This document shows positions 1 through 11,794 of a stretch of 64,000 bases of DNA, piece by piece (the stretch's first letter is position 1; every line of letters starts with the position of its first letter). The stretch is from positions 193,854,037 through 193,918,036 of the forward strand of contig CM077672.1 in NCBI GenBank assembly GCA_039707655.1, in the 5' to 3' direction. A model generated the notes under the pieces. The model made no database searches. It saw nothing but the letters and a program-made list of their open reading frames with translations, and had not been told where the DNA came from. Position numbers and translations under genes: made by a program. This DNA is from Elymus sibiricus. Lineage: Eukaryota > Streptophyta > Magnoliopsida > Poales > Poaceae.

Positions 1-1892
1 AGCACTCGGCAGAGAGTTGGCACACAGTTTCGGTCAGACCGATATATGGTTCGGTATTGCCGAGATGCTAGGGTTTCACAGAAACGTCATTTCCGTCTCG
101 CCAATCAGTACAACTCGGCGGCACCGAGACGTACTTGTGCAATGGCCATAGCCAGATCGGTGACTCCAAAATTTTCAGATCGGCTAGTCTGAGATGTATT
201 CTGCAGAAATTTAAACCTAAAATCTTTACTCGCATCTAATCTAAGGAATTTGTTCGTGGAATAGAAGTTGAACACAGTAGCAAGAATCATGGCGAAAACC
301 TAGTGCATTGAATCAGAAATAGAAGCACTAAGGGGTTGGATTTTACCCGAACTTGGCACAAATCCTCTACGGCGGCAACGGAGGGTGATATTTCCGTTGA
401 CGGCAGCGGAATTTAACGGCGAGGGCACGCTGGATAGAACGGCGATCGTCCGGAGACTGGAGCGACGGCAGCAGTGGGGCGCGAGGTCGAAGTGTTTGAG
501 AAATTTTTCAACCGAACGGTCTCGCTGGATATATATACCCATCTGTTGTCGGTGGCTCCAATTGAAACAAATCAGTGGCACTGAGATGCATAACTACTTG
601 CAGTACAGCATATCGGTCTCTCCGAGATGGTTCAAATCGGTCACACCGAGATGAAAACCTAGATCAGTCTAAATGGTTTCGGTGAGTCCGAATGAGAGTG
701 AGTTGGTCACACCGAAAGGCATTTAGAAGGTTTTGGAGTTCAGTCTTAGACATATCGGTGGCTCCGAGTGCACCTCACCCGGAGGGTCCGAAAAAGACTT
801 GTTCAAATTTTGTGATATAGCATGAAGAGAATTTGAGACAAGAAAGCATAGATAGCTAGAGGAGGTTCTTAGGCATTCTTGTACATCCATTTGGCCAAAT
901 GAAACCAAAACAATCAAACTACAAATGGATGTCCTTGAATGAGAAATATGCATAGCAACATGCTCACACAATAAGATAGCAAATGAAATATGTGGCAACA
1001 TGCACAAACAATTCTAGCAACTATCACACAATGGGCGATGACATAGTCATCTATATATGAGTATATTGACTTAGGAGCCAAATGAGAACATTTGATCATA
1101 GGTCATACTCATCGTTTAAGCACAAGTGGGGTTACCACTTTTACATAAAGCATTAATGTGTTCACACCATTAGAGTTGCTTTGACTCCAGTCTTAGAGTA
1201 AAGCTTCCCCTTGATGTGATATCCCCCCAAAAGAGGGATGAACTAACCTTGGTTTTTGTTGATGTTGACTTCATGTAGATGTTGTAGATGTGGATGCTCA
1301 ATGTTGATGTAGATCATCAAGAGTTGAGAGCAATCCTTGGAGTTTTGCACATTCAATACATACATGGGTTAGTCCCACAAGTAACAAACAAGGATACCCA
1401 TAGACATAGAGTGAAATACACATATGATGATGTCCATGAATGCATTGAATACCTTGTTCCTTGTCTTACCAACAAGAGGGTTTGTGACTACATCAACTAG
1501 TGCAAGATGTTGAAGTTGGTTGCACAAGTCCTTGCCATAAATGAATGTGAGTGAAGTTTGTTGGCGGAATCACCCTCAAGAACTCTCTAGTTCTTCTTCA
1601 TTGGGACCCACATCATCTTGATGGGAATCCTTGGAGTTGTAGTAGCACTTGATGAAGTAGAACTTGATGAGGCCTTTGGAACCCACTTGACCAAAGCTTG
1701 AGGTGGTCCTCCAAATGAATCAATCTCTTCTTTAAGCTTGTCCTTGCCTTTTAGCTTGTGGTCTTGAGATGGGAGATCATCTTGAGCTTGTGTCCCCTTG
1801 AAGGAAGTAGGATCATACTTCTCTTGTTGAGGAACAAACTTCGTCTTGGGGTATTGATCTTCCTCCCACTCAACTCCATTGGCATTGAACTT
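1..1892 (-). other. Non-coding internal region of E1, rich in CGGT/ACCG palindromes
   Basis: No convincing coding sequence is present; the short open frames are not conserved-looking. Bases 1 to about 770 carry many imperfect palindromes of the form TCGGT-n3/4-ACCGA (for example near 29, 50, 115, 610, 636, 677 and 753), the same kind seen in the E1 LTR. From about 780 to 1892 the DNA is AT-rich and unstructured. No pol-like peptide is visible on either strand. Confidence 0.6.
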
Positions 1893-3770
1893 TCATTCAA
1901 AACCAACACCTTGGTTGTTCCGGTGCCTTCCTTGCTTGCGCACAATTTCCTCAAATTTCTTACTCCCGGCAACGCTCTTGTAGACACCCTTTTCTATAAT
2001 CCCTTTCAATAAATCGTTTTCTTGCTGAAGTGTAACTTGGCTAAGAGAATTATTAGTGGAATCAATAGAACTACTAGAAGCAACAACATTGGATTTAGCA
2101 TTGTTATTGTTACTACTAGAGGTAGAACCCTTTTTAGCCTTGTTACTAGTTTTCTTAGATTTGACTTGTGGCATAAAGGTAGACAAGAGTAAACGTTTGG
2201 CAAGATATGAAGAACTCTTCTTTCGAAGATCATCATTGATAGCTTTTAGAAACTCATGCTCTTTCTCTAAATTTGGCTTCTCGAAGCGTAGCTTCTCATG
2301 AGATCTTAGAAGCTCTCTATGATCCTCTTGAGTTGTTTCATGAGCTAACTTAAGAGTGTTTAGTTCTTTAGTTAGACGCTCAATCTCCTTCATATCATTT
2401 TCATTCGTTTCTTATTGACTATCATGATTACTAGCATGTTCATTATAGCTCACATCACTAGTCTTATCAACAAGTAAATCATCATCACCAAGCAAATCAT
2501 CCTCATCTCTATTAAAGTCAAAGTATTCGGGGTGTGATACCTTGGGGCCTTTTGCCATGAAGCATCTTCCAATTCCTTCATTTGGTGAGTCAAATAGATC
2601 ATAGGAGTTGGAGGATACGAGAGCAAGTCCGGCAACACCTTCATCTTGACTATAGTCGGAGTCGGAGTGATAGATTCTCTCGGAATGATTGTCGGAGTCG
2701 GAAATCCATTCACCAACATGAGCTTGATGTCTTCTTGTGTAGATCTTGGATGACTTGTCCTTCCTTTCTGAATCCTTGCTTCTTCGAGAAGGTCTTCGTT
2801 CATAATGATCATCCCTACTCCTTCTCTCCTTGTGAGGTGATTCATCCCTTCTATGTCTTCCTCTTGGTGATTTGTCTCTTTTCTTGTGACGTGCCGTACA
2901 CTCATTGGAGTAGTGTCCGGGTCTTCCACAATTATAGCAATTGCGGCCACGACTTGATGATCTTCTATCATAATGCCTTGAGCAAGAGCTTCTCTCTTTT
3001 CCCATGTTCTTGTAAAACTTGTTGAATCTTTTCACCATTAGGCTTATCTCCTCATTGGATACTAGCTTGTCGCTTGAAGTTGTGGGAGCATCGGTTGAGG
3101 CTTTGTAAGCACCACTTGATTTGTTGTGTAGCTCCTCCTTGTCCTTGAGTGACATCTGATGAGCAACAATCCTTCCAATGGCTTCCGTGGGCTTGAGATC
3201 ATTGTAATTGGGCATCATTTGGATCAATGTGCACATGGTATCATATTTTCCATCCAAGGCTCTAAGAATCTTCTTGATGATGAATTTGTCGGTCATCTCT
3301 TCACTTCCTAAGCCGGCAATCTCATTTGTGATGAGAGGAAGCCTAGAGTACATTTCGGCAACTCCTTCACCATCCTTCATCTAGAACTTGTCAAGTTGAC
3401 TTTGAAGCACATCCAACTTGGATTCCTTGACGGACTCGGTACCCTCGTGCATATCTACCAAAGTATCCCACATTTCCTTTGCATTCTCGAGGCAGCTAAT
3501 CTTTTTGAACTCCTTGGGGCACAAACCGTTGAAGAGAATGTCACAAGCTTGAGCATTGTATTGCAACATCTTCAATTCTTCCACGGTAGCTTCACGATCT
3601 GGTTCCTTACCATCCTCAAAGAATTCACCCTGCAAGCCAACACGAACAACAGCTCAAACGGCGGGGTTATGACCAAGAATATGCATTTTCATCTTATGCT
3701 TCCAACTAGCAAAGTTTGTACCATCAAAATATGGACCTCTATGGTGGTAATTTCCCTCACTAGACGCCAT
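1893..3770 (-). pseudogene. gag: Gag polyprotein of E1, broken by three in-frame stops
   Basis: One reading frame runs from an ATG at 3770 down to 1893 (about 625 codons). It opens with PYFDGTNFASWKHKM, the start of a Copia-type gag (DUF4219/UBN2), followed by the UBN2 helices with the segment LDGKYDTMCTLIQMMP. An Arg/Ser-rich stretch holds the zinc knuckle CYNCGRPGHYSNEC, and the C-terminus is a Lys/Glu/Asn-rich coiled coil. Three stops interrupt the same frame: TGA at codon 39, TAG at 3381-3383 just before MKDGEG, and TAA at 2409-2411 after NHDSQ. No frameshift is needed. Gag would package the element RNA into virus-like particles; this copy cannot make full-length protein. It starts 40 bases downstream of the primer-binding site. 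Confidence 0.85.
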
Positions 3771-3809
3771 ACTCTCCTAGGTTGTGAAACCAATGCAATG
3801 GAGACCAAA

Positions 3810-3821
3810 GCTCTGATACAA
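3810..3821 (-). promoter_or_regulatory. Primer-binding site of E1 (initiator-Met tRNA type)
   Basis: On the minus strand the bases two positions inside the LTR read TTGTATCAGAGC, one mismatch from the common plant site TGGTATCAGAGC that pairs with the 3' end of initiator-Met tRNA. Its position just after the ...CTACA end of the LTR fixes the LTR boundary and the orientation. Confidence 0.8.
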
Positions 3822-3823
3822 CT

Positions 3824-5307
3824 TGTAGGATCGAAAGTATGTCTATAGGGGGGGTGATTAGACTACTTTACCATAAAACATCTATCCTTTTCCCCATTTT
3901 AGTTGTTGGCAGATTTTAGCAAGTACACCAAGTCAAGTATCACCCTACACATGCAATTCTAAGAGTGTAGCAGCAGAAAGTAAAACATTGCACATGTAAG
4001 TAAAGGAGGGGTTTGGAGATTTCAAACGCAATGAAGACACGATGATTTTTGGCATGGTTCCGATAGGTGGTGCTATCGTACGTCCACGTTGATGGAGGCT
4101 TCAACCCACGAAGGGTAACGGTTGCGCGAGTCCACGGAGGGCTCCACCCACGAAGGGTCCACCAAGAAGCAACCTTGCCTATTCCACCATGGCTTCTGTC
4201 CATGAAGGACTAGCCTCACTCGGGGTAGATCTTCATAAAGTAGGCGATCTCCTTGCCCTTACAAACTCCTTGGTTCAACTCCACATGATCTTGGAGGCTC
4301 CCAAGTGACACCTAACCAATCTAGGAGACACCACTCTCCAAAAGGTAATAAATGGTGTGTTGATGATGAACTCCTTGATCTTGTGCTTCAAATGATAGTC
4401 TCCTCAACACTCAATCTCTCTCACACAGATTTGGCTTGGGTAGGAGAAGGATTGGAGTGGAAAGCAACTTGAAGAGGATAGAAATCAAGGTTCAAATGGT
4501 TGGATTGGAATCTCTTGATCTCGACACATGAGTAGGTGGTTCTCTCTCAGAAAATGTATGGTGGAAGTATAGGCACGTTCTGATGGCTCTCTCTAAGAGT
4601 AAGTGGTGGTGGAGGGGTATATATAGCCTTCACCAAAAATCCAGCCGTTACACACTTTTGACCCAAAATCGGTGGGACCGAACGCAAACTCGGTGAGACC
4701 GATTAGTGTAAAAAGTATGAACTTTAGGCTTTTCAGTGGGACCGAAAGTGCAATGGCTAGGGCAGACTCAGTTTCGGTAATTCTGATTATTTCAACTCGG
4801 TGATTCCGAAGTGAAATAATGGCGTTACAGCAACTTGGTCATGCCATCGCGGTGGGACCAAGATCCTTTTTGGGGAAACCGATTTGCTAGGGTTTGGCGG
4901 TGGCAATATGAGTGATGATCTCAGTGAGTCTGGATGGAGAAGTTTCGGTGGGACCGAGATAGAAGTTTAGGTTTTGGACAGATGTGATTGTGGGAGAATG
5001 AAAGAGAGTTTTGGAGCTATACCACTAAGCACTTTGATCAAAAACCTCATCATTAACACCTCATCCCCTTTTAATAGTATTGGCTTTCCTAAGGGACTCA
5101 ATGTGATCTTGGATCACTAAAATGGAAATGAAGAGTCTTGTGGATGCCAAACTTGTTCTTGACATTTTGAGGGGTCCACATCCATTAGTCATTGCCATCC
5201 CAATCATCGATCTTTTCTACAATTTACTAGCAATAAGAATTAGATCAATGATGTATATGTTGTTATTGATTACCAAAACCAACCAAGGATTAGTTGCACT
5301 TTCAACA
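3824..5307 (-). repeat. 5' LTR of E1 (1484 bp)
   Basis: On the plus strand the LTR opens TGTAGGATCGAAAG and closes TTTCAACA, giving TG...CA ends. It lies directly upstream, in minus orientation, of the primer-binding site. Between about 4667 and 4950 it carries a cluster of imperfect palindromes such as TCGGTGGGACCGA, several of them degenerate. A minus-strand TATA box is at 4618-4625. No partner LTR is in the window. Confidence 0.8.
4618..4625 (-). promoter_or_regulatory. TATA box in the LTR of E1
   Basis: TATATATA on the minus strand in the context GGCTATATATACCCC, about 800 bases before the LTR end, is a typical plant LTR core promoter. It drives towards gag, which agrees with the orientation set by the primer-binding site. 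Confidence 0.55.
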
Positions 5308-8250
5308 TGACTGATGACATGAACTTCAACCGATTGGCAATCTTTTGATGATCATATCTCCATATGACTCTTGTTCATCTTTCGATGCTTTGTGCTCCGA
5401 GCTCAGAACGATTCTAACTTCAAGACAACCGAGTGTTTACACCGTGAGGTCTGACCTTCACCCTCCTTACACCTCACAATCTGTTTGTACTCATGTGGAC
5501 ATGACGTACCCCGAAAAGCTACGTGTTATAGACGGTTGCTACACAAGGAAGAGCACTAACAACTTGATATTTTCTGTGAGAGATCACCCTAATAATTGAC
5601 TATTGCGCAATCAAAGGGTGCAAACATCAAAGGGATAAATATCTCAGGTAATTCATAATAGCATGATATGATATAGCCCTTGGCGCCAGGGACGACTCCA
5701 TGATCCTCCAAGGTCTTCATGAAAGTACTCCGAAAACGCTACCGTGGCACCAATTGAAAAACTGTTGCCGTGGCAGCACTTTTTGGCCTCCTGCGCCTGG
5801 TGAAGCCACCTTGCTCCGACGTCCTCCATAGCACATCTGTCATGTCCGTCGATAAAAATAATGGGGTTGACACGCAGGTCAGTAAAGTGACAATCCCTTG
5901 GCTCCAGCCATCATGTCGTACTGTGACGCGCATCTCACTTAACGTTACATCATATAACGATCTCATAATAAACTCATTATCATGACGAAGGCTATACCAC
6001 ATCACATGCATCTTGCAAAACCAAGTTAGACGTCCTCTAATTGGTTTGGCAAATTTTAGTTATGTGGCTTCTAGGGTTTCCGGAGAACTCTAGCTACCTG
6101 CGTCCACCATCAAGGTAATAATTCTTACTGCTAGATTAACTTTCGGGGTGTGTGAGGGAAGAGACTTAAATAAAAATCTCTAGCCCCACACTAAACTTCG
6201 TCAATATGCATGACCCCCTAGGAGATCGAACATCTTCATCGCCCTCTCATGTTTGTGACAGTTCACTATTCTTGACTATGATGAAGCCCAAAGAACTGTT
6301 AGCAGATCGTCGATAGCCAGAGCCAATCGATTGTCTGAAGTTTGTACAAAGCTACAGCATGCCGTCAATGAACTAAACCAAAGCAACACTCAAGGGAAGC
6401 ATAGCAAGAACATCAAACCCTCACATCCACATGTGATCTAGATCGAAACCTGCATCTACTCATAGAACCGCTCATGATGCCACTGTTGGGAAACGTAGTA
6501 GAAAACAAAAAAATTGACCTACGATCAACCAGGAAAACTATGAAGATGCAATAACGGTTTGGATCAGATCATTACCAACTTCGAGTTGCGGCAGAAGAAG
6601 ACAAGTTGGTGTAGATCGTACTTGAAGTCCCTCGAACCGTTCACGAACGATCCCTCGAACGGAAGACCGAAAGCACGGCCTCTCCACTGTTTGCAAGCGT
6701 TTGGTCTTCACGATCCAACAGTGCTTCACCGTCCAGAGCTAATCACCGCCAGAGAATTAGAGGAAGAATATTATAACCACATCGGGCTTCTAGTTAGGAG
6801 GAGAGGATTAGATCTTGCTCTAATTGCAACAACTAGAACTAGAACCGGAGAACTAGAGGAGGCTCCAAAACTTGTGTGTTCAGAAGTGCCAAAAACCTCT
6901 AGTATATATAGGTTGATGAGAGAGGAGGGGGATCCACAAGGAGGGAAGGTTTCTCTCCCCCTTGCGCCGGCCTAGGAGGGGGAGTGCCCCTACAATTCGG
7001 CCTCCCCTTCCTTCTCCAAGAAGAAAGGGGGGCGCCACCTCGTATTGGGGCCTTCTGGCCCAATATCCTTTCCATCGTTTGGCCTTTTAAGGCCCATTGA
7101 TATTTAATTAAATATAAAGCCTCCTAACTATTATTAAAGACTTTTATTTTAATTCAACATCTCTAAAAACATTTTCCACCTATATATTATTTATCGGTAT
7201 AGCCCGTAAACCCTGAAACCCTTCCGGTGACCCCGAAACGCTTTCGATTCCTCTCGAAACTATTTCGAATATTAATGAAACTATTTCATAAATATTTCCT
7301 CACTACTCATGTCCTACTAATAGTCAAAAGGTCATGATTACCTTAAGCTTGTGACCCTATAGGTTCGGTAAAACATAGACATGAACAAAACCCCTTTCAT
7401 TCAATGACCGATAGTGGAACCATGGACATCCATATCGATCCCTATGAGTACACGAATGACATTCGAGTGAACCTTTGGTTATCATGTGCTATTCCCTTTG
7501 CTTGGCGATACTTTACAAAACTTTAGGTGAGATATATCGGTATCCTCTTGAGTCATTGACATGCTCACTATACCGGTCTCCTCATTACCGGTTTTGTTCT
7601 TCTTTCTCGTTGACATGTTCTGGCATTCCCATGACCTAGTCACCTATGTCTGGCCAGGCGATGATGGATGCCGTCACACCGAGAGGGCCCTAAGAATATC
7701 TCTCCATCGTCAGAGGAGCAAATCCCACTCTTGATCTCTCTAGTCCCTCGTCAAACTTTTCAATGAACCTGTAAGTTGTCGTTATGATCACCGTGTTACA
7801 GATGACGTTTGAGCAACGCCAAAGTCCATCGTACGGTAAGAAATGACTAAGATACTCTCATGGTCTAAGGAACTAAATCACACATTAACTCTCCGTGTTA
7901 TAACAATTGACTTGTGCCGATTATATCTCAAAGTATAACAAACAAGTTTGGGTCGATTCAATATGATAGTTCTTCCAACGTCATATTCTCAAAGTTGTTT
8001 TAGGACTATCGTTACACTTAATGATATTCTAAGATCCAGAAAACATGATCACTCACAACACTTGAGCTAGTCTTAGAGGCAGGACTAGGAATCATATTTT
8101 ACCGTTTATCATTCCACACGTGCATGTGAGTTTTCCACTAAATCGCATATTCCATGATCATAGCAGTTATAGCATAGAATATAATCTCTTACTTATAAAC
8201 ATGGAAATATAATAATACAATATTATTACCTCTAGGGAATATTTCCAACA
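5308..8250 (-). mobile_element. A: BARE/Angela-like Copia element, leader plus 5' LTR, cut by E1
   Basis: On the minus strand this is an LTR (8250 to 6484) followed by about 1.2 kb of leader, ending abruptly at the E1 boundary. The LTR start TGTTGGAAATATTCCCTAGAGG resembles the BARE/Angela/WIS Copia group of Triticeae. A second copy of the same segment (A') runs from about 11964 to 13947 and 57734 to 58342, at roughly 5% divergence where I aligned it. Both copies abut the same P leader sequence on the right, so they are duplicates of one insertion. No gag or pol is left in this copy. Confidence 0.75.
6484..8250 (-). repeat. 5' LTR of Copia element A (1767 bp)
   Basis: On the plus strand it runs from TGTTGGGAAACG to TTTCCAACA, a terminal inverted repeat. 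Its length fits BARE/Angela-type LTRs of about 1.7-1.8 kb. On the minus strand the next bases, GTGGCATCATGAGC, sit where the primer-binding site should be, as a degenerate TGGTATCA-like sequence. Bases 7066-7413 are absent from the A' copy, with ATA microhomology at the junction. Confidence 0.8.
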
Positions 8251-9227
8251 GTTTCTCCCTCATATCATATTTCTTCGAGGATCGTGGGGGATCTACTCCG
8301 CCTCGGCGCCAAGGGGTTTCAAGGATATTATTTTTTCCATGGGTTGGCCTATCTCGGCCCCGGGGTGGACGGCCGAGCTGTTCGGCCCACTCGCGTTTGG
8401 ATAGTATGTTGTCCTCGCCCTCTCTGTCAAGTTTGGAAGCAAATTCCTTTAGGGGTAAGACTTGTTAGCCCCGGTTTTCTCAAGCTTGTCCTCAAGATCC
8501 TGGTCGGCCCTGAGGAGCTCGACCCATCTGTCGTTAAGCTGGTCTAGTTCGGATTTAAGCATCTGGGTCTTTTGCTTAATGCTCTTGGCCGTGCTGGCCA
8601 ATCGCCTACGAAAATCTTTGAGCTCAGGTGCCTCAAGGGGCTCCTCAATAACATCAAATTCATCGGGACCGAGGCTTCTATCCTCCTCGAACTACGGATA
8701 ATAATCGACGTCCTCGGGGTTGTTGTCGTCCTCGTTGATCGGATCACCGTCGTCGTTGTTGCTGGTGCCAGCGTCATTGTTGTCGTCCTGTGTGGCATCA
8801 TGAATGGCGGTATCATTGTTTCCGGTGCCGCCGTTGTTCGCCTCGCCATTGCCAGTGCCTATATTATGCCGCCCCTTACGTCGGCGCTTGGGGAGTTTCC
8901 GCTTCCTCCTCCATCCTTGGGGTTGTCCACCATGTAGACGTTGTAGGTGGAGGTAGCTTCCCACTTACCAGTATTGGTGATGGCAGGCGGTGAAGTGTAG
9001 TCTGACATCTCGCCGACATCTTCATCCATGTCGGATGTCTCCTTGGAGGTGTATGCTAAAATGTCGGTTAACTCCTCGACAATAGCGACTAGGTGGGTGG
9101 AGGGTGGGTTGAAAATTCCAGCCTCTCCAGGCTTTTCCCAGATCTAATCGTAAACTACGGTCCGATCATCTGAGATAGTGAGGCTCTTAATCCAAGACAA
9201 CATCTCGTTCAGAAGCGCCTTGTCGGC
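8251..9227 (-). pseudogene. P: leader/gag N-terminal fragment of a Tat-like element, copy 1
   Basis: Minus-strand sequence here is a decayed counterpart of the X leader at 36400-37000 and is matched closely by 58343-59319. In the better copy it encodes LVATVKELTDILAYTSEE, then MDEDVGEMPDY and TYDVYMVDDPKDGG, an acidic low-complexity protein that precedes gag in these elements. Frames are broken and no enzyme domain is present. The left end is the Copia LTR of A; the right end is a TCGGC target site followed by the Q LTR. Long plus-strand frames over this stretch are hydrophobic shadows of the acidic repeat. Confidence 0.55.
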
Positions 9228-10601
9228 TGATGTCTACTACGCAACTTTATTCTAGTAGACTCTGTTGGGTCCCCAAGCGCAGAGTTTTGTAGGACAACAG
9301 CAAATTTCCCTCAAGTGGATGACCTAAGGTTTATCAATCCGTGGGAGGTGTAGGATGAAGATGGTCTCTCTTAAACAACCCTGCAATCAAATACAAGAAA
9401 TCTCTTGTGTCCCCAACACACCCAATACAATGGTAAATTGTATAGGTGCACTCGTTCGGCGAACAGATGGTGATACAAATCTAGTATGGATAGTAGATAT
9501 ATGTTTTTGAAATCTGAAATAATAAAAATAGCAAGATAGCAAGTGATAAAGTGAGCACAAACATCATTGCAATGCTTGAAAACAAGGTCTAGGGTTCATA
9601 CTTTCACTAGTGCAATCTCTCAACAGTACTAACATAATTAAATCATATAATAATCCCTCAAAGTGAGGCAAAGAATCACTCCTAAGTCTCAAGTCTTACC
9701 GGTGGAAGTAGGATGAAAACGTGTATCAACCTTTATGCCTAGATTACCCCAATGTCACCACAGGAATTCGCAAGTTGATTACCAAAACATACATCAAGTG
9801 ATCTCAATAGATTACCCCATTGTCACCACGGGTATCCACAAGCAAGACATACATCAAGTGATCTCAAATCCAAAGTATTCAATCCGATAACAAAAAGACC
9901 TCAAAGAGTAATACTCAATTCACCAAAAAAGGGATAGAGAGAAAGAACTTCATATGATCCAACTATATTAACAAAGCTCATGATACATCAAGATCGTGCC
10001 AAATCAAGAACACGAGAGAGAGAGAGAGATCAAACACATAGCTACTGGTACATACCCTCAGCCCCGGGGGTGAACTACTCCCTCCTAGTTATGGAGGCAG
10101 CAGGGATGATGAAGATGGCCTCCGGTGATGGCTTTCCCCCTCCGGCAAGGTGCCAGAAAAGGCATCCAGATGAGATCGCTTTGGAACAGAGGCTTGCGGC
10201 GGCGGAAAAACTCATCTAGGTTAACTTTTGGGGGGTTTCTGAATATGTAGGATTTTTTTAGCATTGGAACCATGCCAGGGGAGTCCCGAGGGCCCCACAA
10301 GCTTAGGTGGCGCGCCCCCTGAGCTTGTGGGCCCCCTGGGAACCTTCTGGTCCTTCCTCGGAGCTTTCTGGATCTTTTTCCTTCCATAAAAAATATCCAT
10401 AAACTTTTATTGCATTTGGACTTCGTTTGGTATGGTTTTTCTGCGAAACAAAGAAATAGGCAAAAAATAGGAACTGGCACTGGGCACTAAGTAAATAGGT
10501 TAGTCCATAAAAATCATATAAAAGTGCACCAAAACCATGTAGGACTCATGTAAATATAGCATGAATACTTCATAAATTATAAATACATTGGAGATGTATC
10601 A
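9228..10601. repeat. Q: LTR, copy 1 (1374 bp)
   Basis: It opens TGATGTCTACTACG and closes GGAGATGTATCA, a TGAT...ATCA inverted repeat, and is preceded by TCGGC. The matching copy at 59320-60691 is flanked by TCGGC on both sides, which fixes the ends. Here the right side does not return to P DNA but runs into internal Q sequence, so this is one LTR of a longer element. It resembles a very abundant Triticeae LTR type; I do not assert a family name. It contains no coding sequence. Confidence 0.75.
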
Positions 10602-11584
10602 GCATCCCCAAGCTTAATTCCTGGTCGTCCTCAAGTAGGTAAATGATAAAGGAAATAATTTATGGAGTGTGAATGCTAGAATAGAACAGACCTTTGATCA
10701 CATAGGCAATGACAATCTAATAACAAGTAGCATCATTCCAATAAGTTCAACATATCATAAAGTGGTAATGAAGTATCTCACAATCTTTCAAGATTATATT
10801 GCAAACATAAAGCAATCCAGCAATTAAAGATGATGACTAGGTACCCCAATTTGAAGATAACCATCGTACTTACACAATGCTCAACTCATTTCTATTAGAA
10901 GAATGCATGCAAAGCTAAGAGTGATCCCCATGCTCAGTACGTGGTGCCAAAAGAAAGAAAGATTGAATTGACTCAATATGAAAAGTAAATAGATAGGCCC
11001 TTCGCAGAGGGAAGCAGGGATTTGCTTATGTACCCGAGCTCATTGCTTAAAATAGAGAGATAATTTCATTCGAGAGGTGTAATTTTCCTGTCAACGGTTT
11101 AACGACAAGTTTCCAATATCTTCCATGCTAAACACGTTAACGACCGGGGTTTACCGGGAGAGTCATATTGCTATTAGAGTAGACCACTACTAAAATAATA
11201 GGGCAAAACTATATTTTCTGCAAAGAGCCTTGAACCCAACAACCAAAGTGCATGTAGGTGAACAGGTTTCCAATAAACTGTGGACTTGCCAATACATTCC
11301 AAGTATTGACCCTAGTGGCTGCAACGTATCATGTTGCAGGTGATTACTATGAGGAGTGATTTACGTAGGGTTTTGTGCCTCCACTCGACATGCTTCCCCG
11401 TGGTGTTGATGGAGCTTATCCTGAGGTCTACCATAGATTTGTTTTCATTTCTGCTTGTTATGAACTCTGTTTGCTTATTGTAAGACTATGTATTGGACTA
11501 GCCTATGGCTAGAGTCTGTAAGACTATTTGCTTTCTCTGTCATGCGATGTAATAAATGACGCATTTGTGTATGATACAACATCG
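10602..11584. mobile_element. Internal non-coding DNA of Q, truncated
   Basis: Directly after the LTR end comes GCATCCCCAAGCTTAATTCC and then about 700 bases of AT-rich DNA with no open frame of note. From about 11330 to 11575 the sequence looks different, with ATTGTAAGACTATG repeats and an AATAAA at about 11551. I cannot assign that part. The segment ends in the gag start of Copia A' around 11585-11660, which is the junction of the tandem duplication described in the findings. Confidence 0.45.
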
Positions 11585-11794
11585 TTACCGTGTATGCCGC
11601 CGATTCGATCCAGGGGTTGGCATAGAAACACACAAAGACCGTATGCCTGAAAAAGTGGGTCGTGACACATACTCTTTGTTAGTACTCCTGAGAACAAATC
11701 TCAGGTTCCAGATCCAATCCGCATAGTTTCCACCATTTGGAGCCAACTTTTCTTTCTCTAACATAGGGGCTAAGTCGAAAACATTGCGAGCCAT
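11585..11794 (-). pseudogene. gag: Copia gag N-terminus of A', truncated
   Basis: The minus-strand frame from the ATG at 11794 reads MARNVFDLAPMLEKEKL and then NYADWIWNLRFVLRSTNKEYV, a typical start of a Copia gag (UBN2/DUF4219 N-terminus). After EYV, near 11660, similarity ends and the frame closes at 11585. The gag is therefore cut after about 45 codons at the boundary with Q internal DNA. It lies 1.34 kb downstream of the LTR, as expected for the long leader of this Copia group. Confidence 0.6.

Larger units (their letters stand above)
1..5307 (-). mobile_element. E1: gag-only LTR retrotransposon, left end outside the window
   Basis: Read on the minus strand, the order is a 5' LTR (3824-5307), a primer-binding site, one gag-like frame (3770 to 1893), and then about 1.9 kb with no protease, integrase or reverse transcriptase. 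Copia and Gypsy pol normally follows gag at once, so this copy belongs to a non-autonomous family or lost pol by deletion. The gag fold, of the UBN2/DUF4219 type, is typical of Copia-superfamily elements. Short CGGT...ACCG palindromes occur in both the LTR and the distal internal DNA. The LTR has TG...CA ends. The 3' LTR is not in the window, so no TSD can be confirmed. The right boundary meets the Copia leader of element A at 5308. Confidence 0.75.

Noticed and set aside
8572..8937. 121-codon hydrophobic frame on the plus strand (also 58664-59029)
   Set aside because: It is the reverse of the acidic P leader (Asp/Asn codons read as Val/Ile), so the apparent membrane protein is a shadow.
9228..10601. 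Specific TREP family names for Q, X, Y, Z and W
   Set aside because: Several ends look familiar from Triticeae repeats, but I could not tie a name to them with confidence without a database search.
11330..11575. Possible host gene 3' UTR (repeated GTAAGACTAT words and an AATAAA)
   Set aside because: No coding sequence is linked to it and it lies between Q internal DNA and Copia gag; it is more likely retroelement DNA that I cannot name.
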